Origin: Lentinula raphanica | Taxonomy: Eukaryota; Basidiomycota; Agaricomycetes; Agaricales; Omphalotaceae | Reading direction: 5' to 3' | Length of the DNA: 64,000 bases | NCBI GenBank assembly: GCA_027919835.1 | Contig: JANVFP010000002.1 | Location: 1,488,001 to 1,552,000 of the forward strand | The notes under the pieces: generated by a model | What the model saw: the letters and a program-made list of their open reading frames with translations, nothing else | Told to the model about the DNA's origin: nothing | Databases searched by the model: none | Shown here: in pieces, positions 54,541 to 64,000 of the stretch | How the letters are laid out: each line of letters opens with the position of its first letter | Numbering within the stretch: position 1 is the first letter of the stretch | Position numbers and translations under genes: made by a program

Positions 54541-57500
54541 CTAAGCAGTGCTTGGGCCAGCAGAGGGACCAGCGCCATCCATTGCCTCATCGTCCTTTCC
54601 GGTGGAATCGTTGTTAATACGCCACGCGTTGATACGGTCGCTCAAAACAGCAACGGTACTACTGTCACCGTGGATTGACTTTTGATAAGCTTCGGCCCCA
54701 CGAACGGATTTAGGAAAACGATTCTTGCGACGGCCTTGAGATTCAGCCTGTCGAACGTAAGACATGAGGCCTAAGACCATAATGTCACGGTCGGCCTGAG
54801 AATGACGGAGTCGATCAAAAAGTGAGGAGGAGCCACCAGAGGCGCGGGTGTTACGACGATGGACATGGTCAGATGATCGAGGAGGCTTTGGAAAGACTTT
54901 GTTAACGTCAAAGTTAAGTTTCTTTGTGATCTTCCCAGCTTCTCGGAGCTGCATCTGCTGGATGGTAGTGAAGAAGCAGTCGTAGCCTATCACTGCTTTG
55001 GAATTATAAGTCTTCCCATCATTAACGAAGGTAAACCACGCAATGGATTCGAACGGAAGAAACTGGTTGATAGCTCGAGTGATTTCGACATATCGAGGAG
55101 TGATAGGGATTTTCCAACCCCGACGAAGAGCAGCCGAAGTCTGAATGGCCAAGATCATGTCGTCAACAGGAATCTGGACCGGATCGTTATCGGTGTGGGT
55201 GACCTCGAAAAGCTGCTCCTTCCACTTGAGCACAATACCAGGGTGGTCCCTAGGAGCAAAGAATGGAGTAGCAGGCGCTGTGGACATCGCAGGAAATCCA
55301 ATAAGGTTCAGAGATAAAGGACAGTCCAAGTCGTCGTCCAACGGGTACTTATACTCCAAAAACTCAACGGAACCGGCGAAGAGGTTATCCGTTCCTTCTA
55401 TCGGATCCTCCCCGTTGACAATAGGAGGCAACTGCGAGACGTCCTGAATACCCAGAGTTTTGAAATACTCTTTCAAGGGCTGCAAGTCTTGAATCTTGGA
55501 GTAAGGAAGCCAGGTCTTGTCTCCAGTCTTCCAGAGGATCAGAAAAGAGGCATCTGACTTGAAGCCCTTGTGGGTGATGATTCTATCCACCTGCCATTCA
55601 TTAGTGTCCGTTCCGATAACTTGTTCATAAGAACGACCCGGAAAGAGACGATCGTCGTTCGGGATGTGGATCCGCAGGAGCGACGAGTGGAATACATCAT
55701 GTACGCCGCGTTTCTTGAGGTCCGCGGGAAGCTCCAATTTGCAAGACGTCTCACCCCGGATAGCAGTGATTTTGAAAGGGCCGATAAACTTAGGAAGAAG
55801 TTTTCGAGCGAGACCTTTAGGAAAGGAGATGTTTGCCGTCGACACATAGGCAAGGTCACCTTCATGGAACGGCGACGGGATTCGGTGTCGATTCTCGTTA
55901 CGCGTCTGCTTCACACGATGAGTCAAGAGACTATCGTGGGCAGAGATGAGAGCAAATTTCATTTGATTTGCAAAGCTAACAACACCAGGAAACTCAGAAG
56001 AAGGGGCATCGTTCCAGATGAACGAGCGAGGCATCCTTCCTGAGTTCAAGAAGAAGGGAGAGAAACCTGTGGTCTCAGACCTAGCAAGATTCAACGCAAA
56101 TTCCACAGCAGGCAGCTTGGAGACCCAATCATTCTGTAAGGTATCGACGCACTGCCGGAGCATCTGAGTAATCGTACGATTAGCGCGTTCGGTCAGACCA
56201 TCAGTTTGAGGGTGGTAAGAACTCGAAAGACGAAGTTGAGTGCCAATCAACGCGTTCAAATGCATCCAGAACCGCGAAGTGAATAGCGAATCACGATCAC
56301 TTACAATGACTTTAGGTAGACCATGTAAGCGATAGACCTCGGCAAATACCAGTTCAGCTACATCCTTGGCCCCATAGTCAGTGCGGCTTGCAACAAGATG
56401 AACCATCCCTGTGAGATGGTCAACAACCGTTGTAATGGAATCAAAAGAGCCATCCCGGTTCTTACTCAATGGTAGAGGCCCCACAAAATCCATCCCAATT
56501 ACCTCCCAAGGCTCAGAAGGCACGGGTAAGCTCTTCAGCAGCCCATAAGGCTTGTGGTTAGAAGCTTTGGTCGTCGCACAGGTAGTGCACGACTCACAAA
56601 ATTTATTGACGTCGGACGCCATTGATCGCCACCAGACGTGGTCTCGTAAGTAAGCCAGCGTCTTCCGGGATCCTAAGTGCGCCAGCAGAGAGTGAGCCTC
56701 ACTGATCACAAGCTCATGGATGCTTCGACCGTTTACCATTATGCGAGGAATACAGAGGAGGCGACGACCATCCAGAATGATGAAGATTCGTCCATCTTCC
56801 ACTACGAAGTTTCGAAAGTGCTTGGGTTCGGCCAGGATCGGCGAGAAAGCAGAGTCCTCGGAGTAGTTGTGCTGGACTGTTCCGTAGACGTCCAATCCCG
56901 AGTGGAAAGCAGCAAGAACAGAGAGAAACGACGACGACTCGTTAGTGGGAACGCGAGAAGAGCCAGAATCAACAGAATTCTGATTGGCTGAGGCCGAGGC
57001 CGAGGTTGATCCATCTGGCTCCGCGGAAGCAATAGCCTCCGGCAATTCAGTGAGATCCCCGTGATTCGTATCAACACGTTCATTCTCATGCTGAGTGTGA
57101 ACCGTGGTTTTCAACGTACTCCTCGTGGTCGTCCGTTGACGACCACGAGTCAGCTCACTGTCTTGCCTCTCCATCTCAGCTTTCTTAGCTGAGGGTTTCC
57201 GGTGTCTCCGCAATTCCATCGCATTCGAGTACACGACATCTGGTAATGAGCAAGTAGCTTCAAGATCAACTCGAAGTGGCATCGTTATGCTCGAAATCTC
57301 CACGACGTCGTTGTCGATAACGTCGTGGTATGTATATTCAGAACGCGCTCTAACGGTCCCGGGAGCGTCATTGGAGTAGATTCGGGACAACGCGTCGGCG
57401 AACACGTTCTCCACACCTGGTACGTATTCAATTTTGAAGTCAAACTCGGCGATTTTCTCCAACCAACGAGCCTGTCTCCCCGACAGATCCTTTTGCTCAA

Positions 57501-60500
57501 CAAGATGTATAAGACCCTTATGATCAGTAGTCCAGGTGAAAGAAACTCCCTGCAGGATATCCCGATGCCTCAACATCGTTTCGACGCCGGCCAACATCTC
57601 AATTTCATGGACTGGGTAGTTCTGTTGAGCGGGGTTTAGCTTGGCCGAGTAGAAGGCAGCAACCGTTGCGCCCTCTTTCCACGATTTTCCTTGTAGAACA
57701 CATCCAGATATTCCAGTCGCACAGCCGTCGGTCACCAACCAAACGGGTAGAGCATCCTTTGAGTAATCCAAAGGAACACGATGGTGCAGTTTAGAGGTAC
57801 TGGTGAGCTCCTTGATTTGCTGAAAAGCTCGCTCTTCATTGAAGCCCCATCGAAAAGGTACTCTGTCGCCGGTCAAGGTGCTCAGGTGGCCCATTGGAAT
57901 ACGAACACTCGCGATATCATCAGCGAGGTAACCAACAGAGCCTAGGAAGCCGCGAAGCAAATCCCTATTTGTCGGGGTCTTCCATTTCGAAATCGCATCG
58001 ACCTTCTCGGGATCCATACGAATACCTTCATCGTCAACGATGCGACCCAGGATTTTCAACTCCGAGGCCAAAAAATTCAGCTTGGACTCACTGAGGTACA
58101 GCTTCTCTCGAACGAGGATATCAATGATCAGCTTAACATGGCGAACATGATCTTCAAGCGTGTCAGAATAGACGATAATATCATCGAGGTAAACGTCCAT
58201 GAAGCGGCCGAGAAACGATGAGAACAGAAAATTCATCAGGGTTTGATATGTGGAAGGTGCGTTACAGTCCCCTTGCTGGATGACCAAACTAACCATGTTC
58301 CCATCAGGAGTAGATACAGCAGATTTATGTACATCCTCTGGCTCAATACGAATTTGCTCATACGCATCTTTACCATCCATTGTCGAGCGATACTTTGCGC
58401 GTGCAGCCCTCCTCAAGATGCCATCAATATCCGGCAGAGGAGACGCCAGTTTCCTTGTGTTCGCATTACGACGACGAAGATCCGCCACCACGCGGAGACG
58501 ATTTTTCTGTGCACCATGCTTTGGAATCAGCAAAAGTGGAACTGTATTGTTGGAAGTGGAGATCTTCCACCTACCACTCTTGATATAAGCGTCGCGTTTT
58601 TCTACCCAGTCTTCACGAAACTTTTCAGGTAAGCGAGAAGGTCGCCATGGGATAATCAAAGAATCGTCAATGAGAGGAATGCGATGGTTGATGTCCCTTA
58701 ATGGAGGTAAGTCAGTCTCTGCCATGGTTCGACACAAAGGCTTAGCATACCTCCTCAGTTCCTCCCGCACCTGCTCAAGGTCATCGTTCTCTAGTTGAAC
58801 AGCCAAGGATGTGATCTGGGAGATAGTAGGACCCTTCAAAGGTAGTCGTGCATTGCTTCCCACTACCACTCGAGCATCATTGAATCCCAGAGTCACAGAA
58901 TGTTCGAACATCCAATCGGTGCCAAGGATAATTGGGTAGTTTATATTCGCAACATCGAACTCCCGTTCCTCATCGATAGATTGGTACTGAAACCGAGCCC
59001 GAACTTTCCGATTGATTCTTGAGCGGGAACCCTGCACTGCAAGTTGGAGGGTAAGAGGTGAGTCAAGAACCTCCTCCTTGAATTTAAGCTGATCAACCAG
59101 GGTGGTGCTCATCAAAGTACAAAGTGATCCCGAGTCAAGCAAGGCCGTAACGGGATGACCATTAATCCGGACAACAATGACCAGGGGTCGAGCAATTCGC
59201 CGACCAGGATCCTTCACCCTGGCAGCGTTTCGCTGGAGAGCCGGATACTGGCTCGAAGGGACCTGGACCCCGTTCAATTCCAATCCAGTCCCCGCCTCTA
59301 GCATGGGATAGACCGTGTAGTCGAATAGGTTTCCTAGCATCGAGCGAGTTTCCCACATATCCCAATGCAGACACTTCCGGAGGACACGAACCAACTGCTT
59401 GCATGTCCAGCGGTACACATCGAAACGAGGATCGTTCAATAATGATGTTGGCAATGGCCAGCGAAGTCCGTACATCCGATCCTCCACGACATAGATCTCC
59501 GTGTGCATACCAGACAAGAAGCAATTGAAACGGGTCCTCCTTCCTAGGAACCTCTCCTGTTTCGGATGGAACTCAGGTAAGTCATCCCCAGGGTATACGT
59601 CTCCCTGGCTAAGGATTTGCACCACGCGACGTGCTCTAGAATCTCCCATTGTGCATCGAGGGAGCTTCCCAACGTCAACGGGATGTCCATAACATACCTC
59701 GAGCTGCCTTGTGAACCACAGCAACGGTTCGAAGTCTGGATTAGCAAGACAAGCAGACGGCAGTATGTAGTCCGCACTGTCATATGCGGAGTCAATCAAG
59801 ATATGTTCAGTTTCCGAAATCCGGTAAGCCACAAAACGATCAGGACTGGTATGTTCCTCATTGTCGACAGACTCCCCGGGGAAAGGTGTACTCGTGTGCA
59901 ATATAAATTCAAGATGTTCTGCTAACGGATCACCAAAACGACGCTGCATCGGATTGTCCTCAAAACCAAAATGTGTGTTATTCATCTCGCAGTGGAGACC
60001 CCGGGCAAGGGTCGCATCCGCATCCCACCGGTGAGTCTCCTTGGGCCATGCAAACACCGAAGATGAACCCTCAGAGTCCCGTAAGTGCTTAATCACAGAG
60101 CTTGCATATAAGTCCCTGATTTCGAGGAAGCTTTCAACAGAGTAGGCCCATTCGGGGTCATTCAAATTCAAGCTAGGAGTTTCCATATCCACTGAATGCG
60201 CATCCGAGGTCTCCGAGCAGGAGCAAACGGACTCCCATCCATTGCAGCGAGGACACTTCATGTCAACATCCATGGGTTCGCCTTCAAAGGACTCGCCCTC
60301 CGAGCCAGACTCCCCCATTGACAATCCTCCCTCAGAGGTTTCACTGTCCGAGTTCCAGTCAAAGTTCTCCTGTCCACGGTAGCTATCGTAACTGTCGGAA
60401 CCACTGCTCTGACTATCAGAGTAATAGGTGTCCTCAACGTCCTGATACCAATCAAGAGAGTTTACGGCCAACTCAAAGATATCCTCAGCATCGTCGGGCA

Positions 60501-62463
60501 TCTCAATCAGCTCAAACTCCATGTTATGGGTTGACAATCCAGGAGGCCCACCATTCCTAGAATCTGGCTTTACCGAGTTACGTCTGGGGCAGTCGCGAGA
60601 ACGGTGGCCCGTTTCTCCACACTCAAAACACTTTCCCGCTGCACGGTATTCATTCTTTTGAGTTTCAGACAAACGGGGCTTCGGTGCTCGTTCGCGATTG
60701 AACTTTGGAGAGGATGCACCTCCCTTGGACTCAGGCTGTCGGTCTCGCGACCGCTCTCGTTTACGGTCACCAGAAGGGGGCGTCCAACGATTCCCAGAGT
60801 TCCGGGAATCGTCCGGCTTCCGCTGGGGATCAGCCTTCCCATTCCGGGAACCAAAGCGCCCTCCAGAACGATCCTTGAATCCATAGGTAGGTCCATTTTC
60901 TGATGAACCACCTCCATTCTGATGGCTCACGTAGGTTGATTTCCCCACACCCTCGATTAACTCAACCTTTTCGGCATCATCAACAAGGTCCTCCAAGGAG
61001 CTTGTCTCAGGTGTGTGGCCCATGCGCAACAGACCCTTTGTAATGACTGAATCCAGGCTATCCCACAGGAAAATCACCTTGTGACGCTCATCAAGCGTAC
61101 CCGCGGTATTGCAAAGATCGTTGAATATCCCAACATGATCACGAACCCGACGACCCTTTTGCTGTAGGCTCACAAGTTTTCGTCGTTGCTCTGTTCGGAA
61201 GTCTATTGGGAACGCGAAATCATAGAGCTTCTCGTAGAATCTCTTCAAGGTCCACTCGCCGGCATTGTCACCGCAAGTTCTTTCAAAGAAAGTATAAGCC
61301 TTTCCCTTCAAGAACCTGGAGGCAACCTCAACCTGACGATATTCGGGCACTTGACCATCCTCAAGGTAAGCAATGATTTCTCTCATATTTCTCTGAAAGG
61401 AGCGCAAACTCGCTGTCCCATCATAGATTTCAGTTGGCTTCAGGGGTTTGATACGCATTCCCCTTACTTTAGGAGCCTGGTCAATGTCCATCAGGTCTTC
61501 AACTTCAGGATCGTTGTCAGGCTCTGACTGTTTTTGCGGAGCAGCTTTCATCTGATCGAACAGTTTCCCTACGTGACTAGTGGGCGCTATCAAATCAGAA
61601 GGACGACCGGGAAACTTCGCGGTTTCCATGCTCAATGTTTTCGAACGTGTCACAACGGGTTCCTCTGTGGCAGGTCTTTGCTCCATTCCCAGGTCCGCAT
61701 CAGAGACCCTTTTCCCATCATGAAGCTTTGCCTTAAGCTCTTCAATCTGAGCTTGGTACTTTTCTTCGATACGCTCAATTTCCTGGTGCTGCCATGCCTG
61801 AAACTCCTCAAACATGTCATGCATCCGGGCTCGACGTTCTGGTGAAGGCTCTCGCCTCTTATGAGCCTCATGAATACTTTTCAATATTTGTCCCTGGATC
61901 TCGGGACTCACTTCATCGTGATCCAGGTCCATGGCTCCCCAATTTTGGGGATCCACTCCCTTTCCTTTCCCTGACGATGGGCCAGCTTCCTGGCTTTCAG
62001 CCTCATCATCAAGAAGTTTTACCGATCCCTGGCGACGACCAATCATTTCACGTTGAGCATCAGTCAGGGTGGCTTCCGCCAATCGAACGGTATGTTCTTG
62101 CTCAGAACTCAATGAATTCTCATTTTTATTTACTACATTTTCATTCAGATATACTAAGGACTCGTCAGCCCTTAGATTCTCAGGGGCATCATTCCCTGTA
62201 GAATCTACAACCCGCCCTCCAGACTCTCCACCGATTTGTGGATACTGTGCGACAGGATTTTCAGCTGGTCCAGTTGACTCAGCTTGGTCCGGCTCAGATA
62301 GCGCGGACTCGTAACCTTGCCCTTTCGGCGAAGGTCCTCTCTCGGACTCAATGGGAGTCAATGGAGATTCAGAACGAACATCCAACTCACCATTTCCATG
62401 AAGAACACCCGGAACAGCCGGGTCACTTTGGGTTCGGCGCGAACGTAAGTTTCTTCGAGACAT
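54541..62463 (-). CDS. Gag-Pol polyprotein of chromovirus copy C, single ORF
   Basis: 2640 codons, the same length and domain order as A1 (Gag, CCHC, unassigned acidic/Cys region, protease, reverse transcriptase YLDD, RNase H, integrase, chromodomain, about 300-residue C-terminal region). I noticed one amino-acid difference from A1 (KEYFK against KEYFE after the chromodomain) and at least one silent change (the base equivalent to A1 37108). Such near identity between opposite-strand copies means recent duplication, gene conversion or assembly duplication. The start at 62463 and surrounding leader match A1. Confidence 0.92.
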   Translation of the reverse strand: MSRRNLRSRRTQSDPAVPGVLHGNGELDVRSESPLTPIESERGPSPKGQGYESALSEPDQAESTGPAENPVAQYPQIGGESGGRVVDSTGNDAPENLRADESLVYLNENVVNKNENSLSSEQEHTVRLAEATLTDAQREMIGRRQGSVKLLDDEAESQEAGPSSGKGKGVDPQNWGAMDLDHDEVSPEIQGQILKSIHEAHKRREPSPERRARMHDMFEEFQAWQHQEIERIEEKYQAQIEELKAKLHDGKRVSDADLGMEQRPATEEPVVTRSKTLSMETAKFPGRPSDLIAPTSHVGKLFDQMKAAPQKQSEPDNDPEVEDLMDIDQAPKVRGMRIKPLKPTEIYDGTASLRSFQRNMREIIAYLEDGQVPEYRQVEVASRFLKGKAYTFFERTCGDNAGEWTLKRFYEKLYDFAFPIDFRTEQRRKLVSLQQKGRRVRDHVGIFNDLCNTAGTLDERHKVIFLWDSLDSVITKGLLRMGHTPETSSLEDLVDDAEKVELIEGVGKSTYVSHQNGGGSSENGPTYGFKDRSGGRFGSRNGKADPQRKPDDSRNSGNRWTPPSGDRKRERSRDRQPESKGGASSPKFNRERAPKPRLSETQKNEYRAAGKCFECGETGHRSRDCPRRNSVKPDSRNGGPPGLSTHNMEFELIEMPDDAEDIFELAVNSLDWYQDVEDTYYSDSQSSGSDSYDSYRGQENFDWNSDSETSEGGLSMGESGSEGESFEGEPMDVDMKCPRCNGWESVCSCSETSDAHSVDMETPSLNLNDPEWAYSVESFLEIRDLYASSVIKHLRDSEGSSSVFAWPKETHRWDADATLARGLHCEMNNTHFGFEDNPMQRRFGDPLAEHLEFILHTSTPFPGESVDNEEHTSPDRFVAYRISETEHILIDSAYDSADYILPSACLANPDFEPLLWFTRQLEVCYGHPVDVGKLPRCTMGDSRARRVVQILSQGDVYPGDDLPEFHPKQERFLGRRTRFNCFLSGMHTEIYVVEDRMYGLRWPLPTSLLNDPRFDVYRWTCKQLVRVLRKCLHWDMWETRSMLGNLFDYTVYPMLEAGTGLELNGVQVPSSQYPALQRNAARVKDPGRRIARPLVIVVRINGHPVTALLDSGSLCTLMSTTLVDQLKFKEEVLDSPLTLQLAVQGSRSRINRKVRARFQYQSIDEEREFDVANINYPIILGTDWMFEHSVTLGFNDARVVVGSNARLPLKGPTISQITSLAVQLENDDLEQVREELRRYAKPLCRTMAETDLPPLRDINHRIPLIDDSLIIPWRPSRLPEKFREDWVEKRDAYIKSGRWKISTSNNTVPLLLIPKHGAQKNRLRVVADLRRRNANTRKLASPLPDIDGILRRAARAKYRSTMDGKDAYEQIRIEPEDVHKSAVSTPDGNMVSLVIQQGDCNAPSTYQTLMNFLFSSFLGRFMDVYLDDIIVYSDTLEDHVRHVKLIIDILVREKLYLSESKLNFLASELKILGRIVDDEGIRMDPEKVDAISKWKTPTNRDLLRGFLGSVGYLADDIASVRIPMGHLSTLTGDRVPFRWGFNEERAFQQIKELTSTSKLHHRVPLDYSKDALPVWLVTDGCATGISGCVLQGKSWKEGATVAAFYSAKLNPAQQNYPVHEIEMLAGVETMLRHRDILQGVSFTWTTDHKGLIHLVEQKDLSGRQARWLEKIAEFDFKIEYVPGVENVFADALSRIYSNDAPGTVRARSEYTYHDVIDNDVVEISSITMPLRVDLEATCSLPDVVYSNAMELRRHRKPSAKKAEMERQDSELTRGRQRTTTRSTLKTTVHTQHENERVDTNHGDLTELPEAIASAEPDGSTSASASANQNSVDSGSSRVPTNESSSFLSVLAAFHSGLDVYGTVQHNYSEDSAFSPILAEPKHFRNFVVEDGRIFIILDGRRLLCIPRIMVNGRSIHELVISEAHSLLAHLGSRKTLAYLRDHVWWRSMASDVNKFCESCTTCATTKASNHKPYGLLKSLPVPSEPWEVIGMDFVGPLPLSKNRDGSFDSITTVVDHLTGMVHLVASRTDYGAKDVAELVFAEVYRLHGLPKVIVSDRDSLFTSRFWMHLNALIGTQLRLSSSYHPQTDGLTERANRTITQMLRQCVDTLQNDWVSKLPAVEFALNLARSETTGFSPFFLNSGRMPRSFIWNDAPSSEFPGVVSFANQMKFALISAHDSLLTHRVKQTRNENRHRIPSPFHEGDLAYVSTANISFPKGLARKLLPKFIGPFKITAIRGETSCKLELPADLKKRGVHDVFHSSLLRIHIPNDDRLFPGRSYEQVIGTDTNEWQVDRIITHKGFKSDASFLILWKTGDKTWLPYSKIQDLQPLKEYFKTLGIQDVSQLPPIVNGEDPIEGTDNLFAGSVEFLEYKYPLDDDLDCPLSLNLIGFPAMSTAPATPFFAPRDHPGIVLKWKEQLFEVTHTDNDPVQIPVDDMILAIQTSAALRRGWKIPITPRYVEITRAINQFLPFESIAWFTFVNDGKTYNSKAVIGYDCFFTTIQQMQLREAGKITKKLNFDVNKVFPKPPRSSDHVHRRNTRASGGSSSLFDRLRHSQADRDIMVLGLMSYVRQAESQGRRKNRFPKSVRGAEAYQKSIHGDSSTVAVLSDRINAWRINNDSTGKDDEAMDGAGPSAGPSTA

Positions 62464-62570
62464 TGTAATGATTCGGTTTGATTCGATAGCTAGAGGCGAG
62501 CTTCAGTTGATCAGACTGGAGGGTTTCCGTCTAGCACAAGAAAACACAACAAGGTAATGTCAAAAATATG

Positions 62571-62857
62571 TATAGATCTTTCGCAAGGACTTAACTTCGT
62601 AAGGACTTAAGAATCCACCAAATGACACGAATGAGTTGTGAATTCGAAGGTTCAGAGAGGAAAAGTCCTCGTACAAAACGTTATAGGTAAGTTTAAGTAG
62701 TCCGAATCAAGTACAACGAGTAATGAATATACGCGGCGTCCGTGGCCAGAGTTCTACTCTGTGTCGAGAGTCCATAACGGCGAAGGAGAAGAGTTCGGAT
62801 GAGAGCGCGGGGCTCGGAAGTGTCGGAAGGAAAGTGGATAGTGACTCGGTCGTGGCA
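62571..62857 (-). repeat. Family B LTR, truncated (-)
   Basis: 287 bp of B-type LTR at the 5' side of copy C, followed outward by B 3' non-coding sequence and the B stop codon, which is the order expected at a 3' LTR, not a 5' one. Confidence 0.82.
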
Positions 62858-62968
62858 TACGCCCTCCCGGAATTCGAAGAATTTCGTATCTGTAAGAGAA
62901 AACAATCTGTAAAGGAAAGTCAGTAGAAGTACAACAGAGAGAGCTCGAAAATCTATACGAGCCTGCAC

Positions 62969-63096
62969 TCAAGCAGTGCTGGGGCCAGCAGTGGGACCAG
63001 TAGCAGATGGACCAGAGCTGTCCATTGCATTGTCGTCCTTGCTAGGAGTAGTGATGCGCCACGCATTGATACGGTCACTCAAGCCAGCCACAGTAC
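62969..63096 (-). pseudogene. Family B Gag-Pol extreme 3' tail (-)
   Basis: About 42 codons ending at the B stop. It breaks at the position equivalent to 51907 in the long B copy, eight bases from the break of the similar tail at 43676-43810, and switches to B plus strand. Confidence 0.8.
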
Positions 63097-64000
63097 ACTT
63101 TCATCCGCGACGGGGGAAGCTTCTGTCCAAGGCAACCCGTTTCAACTGTTTCTTGTCCGGGCACCAGGCAAGTGTCTACGTCGTGGAAGATCGCATGTAC
63201 GGTCTTCGTTGGCCACTTCCTACCTCGCTGTTGGACGACCCTCGCTTTGATGTGTATCGCTGGGTTTGTAAGCAGTTGGTGCAAGTCCTTCGTCTGTGCC
63301 TACGTTGGGACATGTGGGAGACGCGTTCAATGCTTGGGAACTTGTTTGACTTACCAAATGTGTCACATCCAGTTTCGGGGATGGACCTGGAGCTGAATGG
63401 CGTTCAAATTCCCGCTGGTCAATATCCGGGTCTCCAGAGGAATGCTGCTCGTGTGAAGGACCCCGGTCGTCGGATTGCTCGCCCACTTGTGGTCGTTGTG
63501 CGTATAAATGGTCACCCAGTAACCGCTTTGCTGGACTCAGGATCACTGTGTACGCTGATGAGTACTACGCTCGTGGATCAGCTCAAGTTCAAGCAGGAGG
63601 TCCTCGACTCTCCACTCACCTTGCAGCTTGCTGTCCAGGGTTCTCGCTCGAAGATCAACCGTAAAGTAACAGCGAGATTTCAATACCAAGCCATAGATGA
63701 AGAGCGTGAGTTTGATGTGGCAAATATTAATTACCCCATAATCCTTGGCACGGACTGGATGTTTGAGCATTCCGTGACTCTGGGATTTAACGACGCCCGG
63801 GTTGTCATTGGTAGCAACACGCGATTACCTTTGAAGGGTCCGACCATCTCGCAGATTGCTTCTTTGGCGGTGCAGGTGGAAAATGATGAACTCGAGAAAG
63901 TGCGAGAGGAGCTACGAAGGTATGCTAAGCCTTTGTGTCGAACAATGGCAGACACTGACTTACCTCCATTAAGGGACATTAACCATCGAATTCCTCTCAT
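63097..64000 (+). pseudogene. Family B Gag-Pol fragment (+), pre-protease region into protease, runs off window
   Basis: Open frame from the first base (FHPRRGKLLSKATRFNC), matching family A around residue 950 onward, through LLDSG, to the window edge. From 63429 it repeats 47321 onward. It is the only place in the window showing the family B version of the region before the protease; no start codon or Gag precedes it here. Confidence 0.82.

Larger units (their letters stand above)
54347..62857 (-). mobile_element. Ty3/gypsy chromovirus, family A, copy C, with mismatched truncated LTRs
   Basis: An intact Gag-Pol ORF and leader, bounded on its 3' side by an 85 bp remnant of an A LTR and on its 5' side by a 287 bp B-type LTR that lacks the LTR-leader border. 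The leader runs aaaatatg straight into tatagatc at 62570/62571, losing about 40 bp. Without a complete LTR pair it is unlikely to transpose by itself, although its proteins could act in trans. Confidence 0.85.

Overview
The window reads as nuclear DNA of a filamentous basidiomycete, most likely an agaricomycete. The genes are dense and broken by many short introns (about 50-60 nt). The left third carries ordinary fungal housekeeping genes. The right half is a cluster of chromodomain Ty3/gypsy retrotransposons of the type common in mushroom genomes. There are no bacterial operons, rRNA or CRISPR arrays, and I found no convincing tRNA. All gene models were spliced by eye from GT/AG sites and protein continuity.

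Layout. 0-14.3 kb is a compact conserved block. It holds a possible partial divergent gene at the left edge, then the NatA auxiliary subunit (NAA15-like, 15 exons, +), a zinc-dependent polyol/alcohol dehydrogenase (-), mitochondrial isoleucyl-tRNA synthetase (-), dephospho-CoA kinase (+, head to head with the synthetase across 79 bp), a secreted GH16-type glycoside hydrolase (+, with 7-, 16- and 19-nt micro-exons) and a SURF4/Erv29 cargo receptor (+). The genes serve unrelated housekeeping roles: co-translational N-acetylation, carbon metabolism, mitochondrial translation, CoA synthesis, wall glucan turnover and ER export.

14.3-31.1 kb is gene-poor. It has a 2.0 kb non-coding foldback element with about 545 bp inverted arms, a 3.25 kb TA-flanked DDE transposon with a spliced transposase gene, several kb of repeat-like non-coding DNA with GCGAAGC hairpins and A-tailed inverted repeats, a secreted-protein gene and a Ser/Pro-rich hypothetical gene.

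31.1-64.0 kb is almost entirely retrotransposon. Two related chromovirus subfamilies, here called A (330 bp LTR) and B (328 bp LTR), are present as two intact 2640-codon Gag-Pol ORFs of A in opposite orientation (31574-39496 + and 54541-62463 -). Between and around them lie at least nine truncated, inverted or chimeric pieces of A and B. Junctions lack target-site duplications and show 0-3 bp of microhomology. Some pieces form near-perfect large palindromes. One B copy carries an 836 bp tract identical to A, and one B LTR is split by a 262 bp MITE. This may be a real rearranged retrotransposon array or in part an assembly artefact. Either way, both Gag-Pol families carry two long conserved regions, one before the protease and one after the chromodomain, that I cannot assign to known domains.
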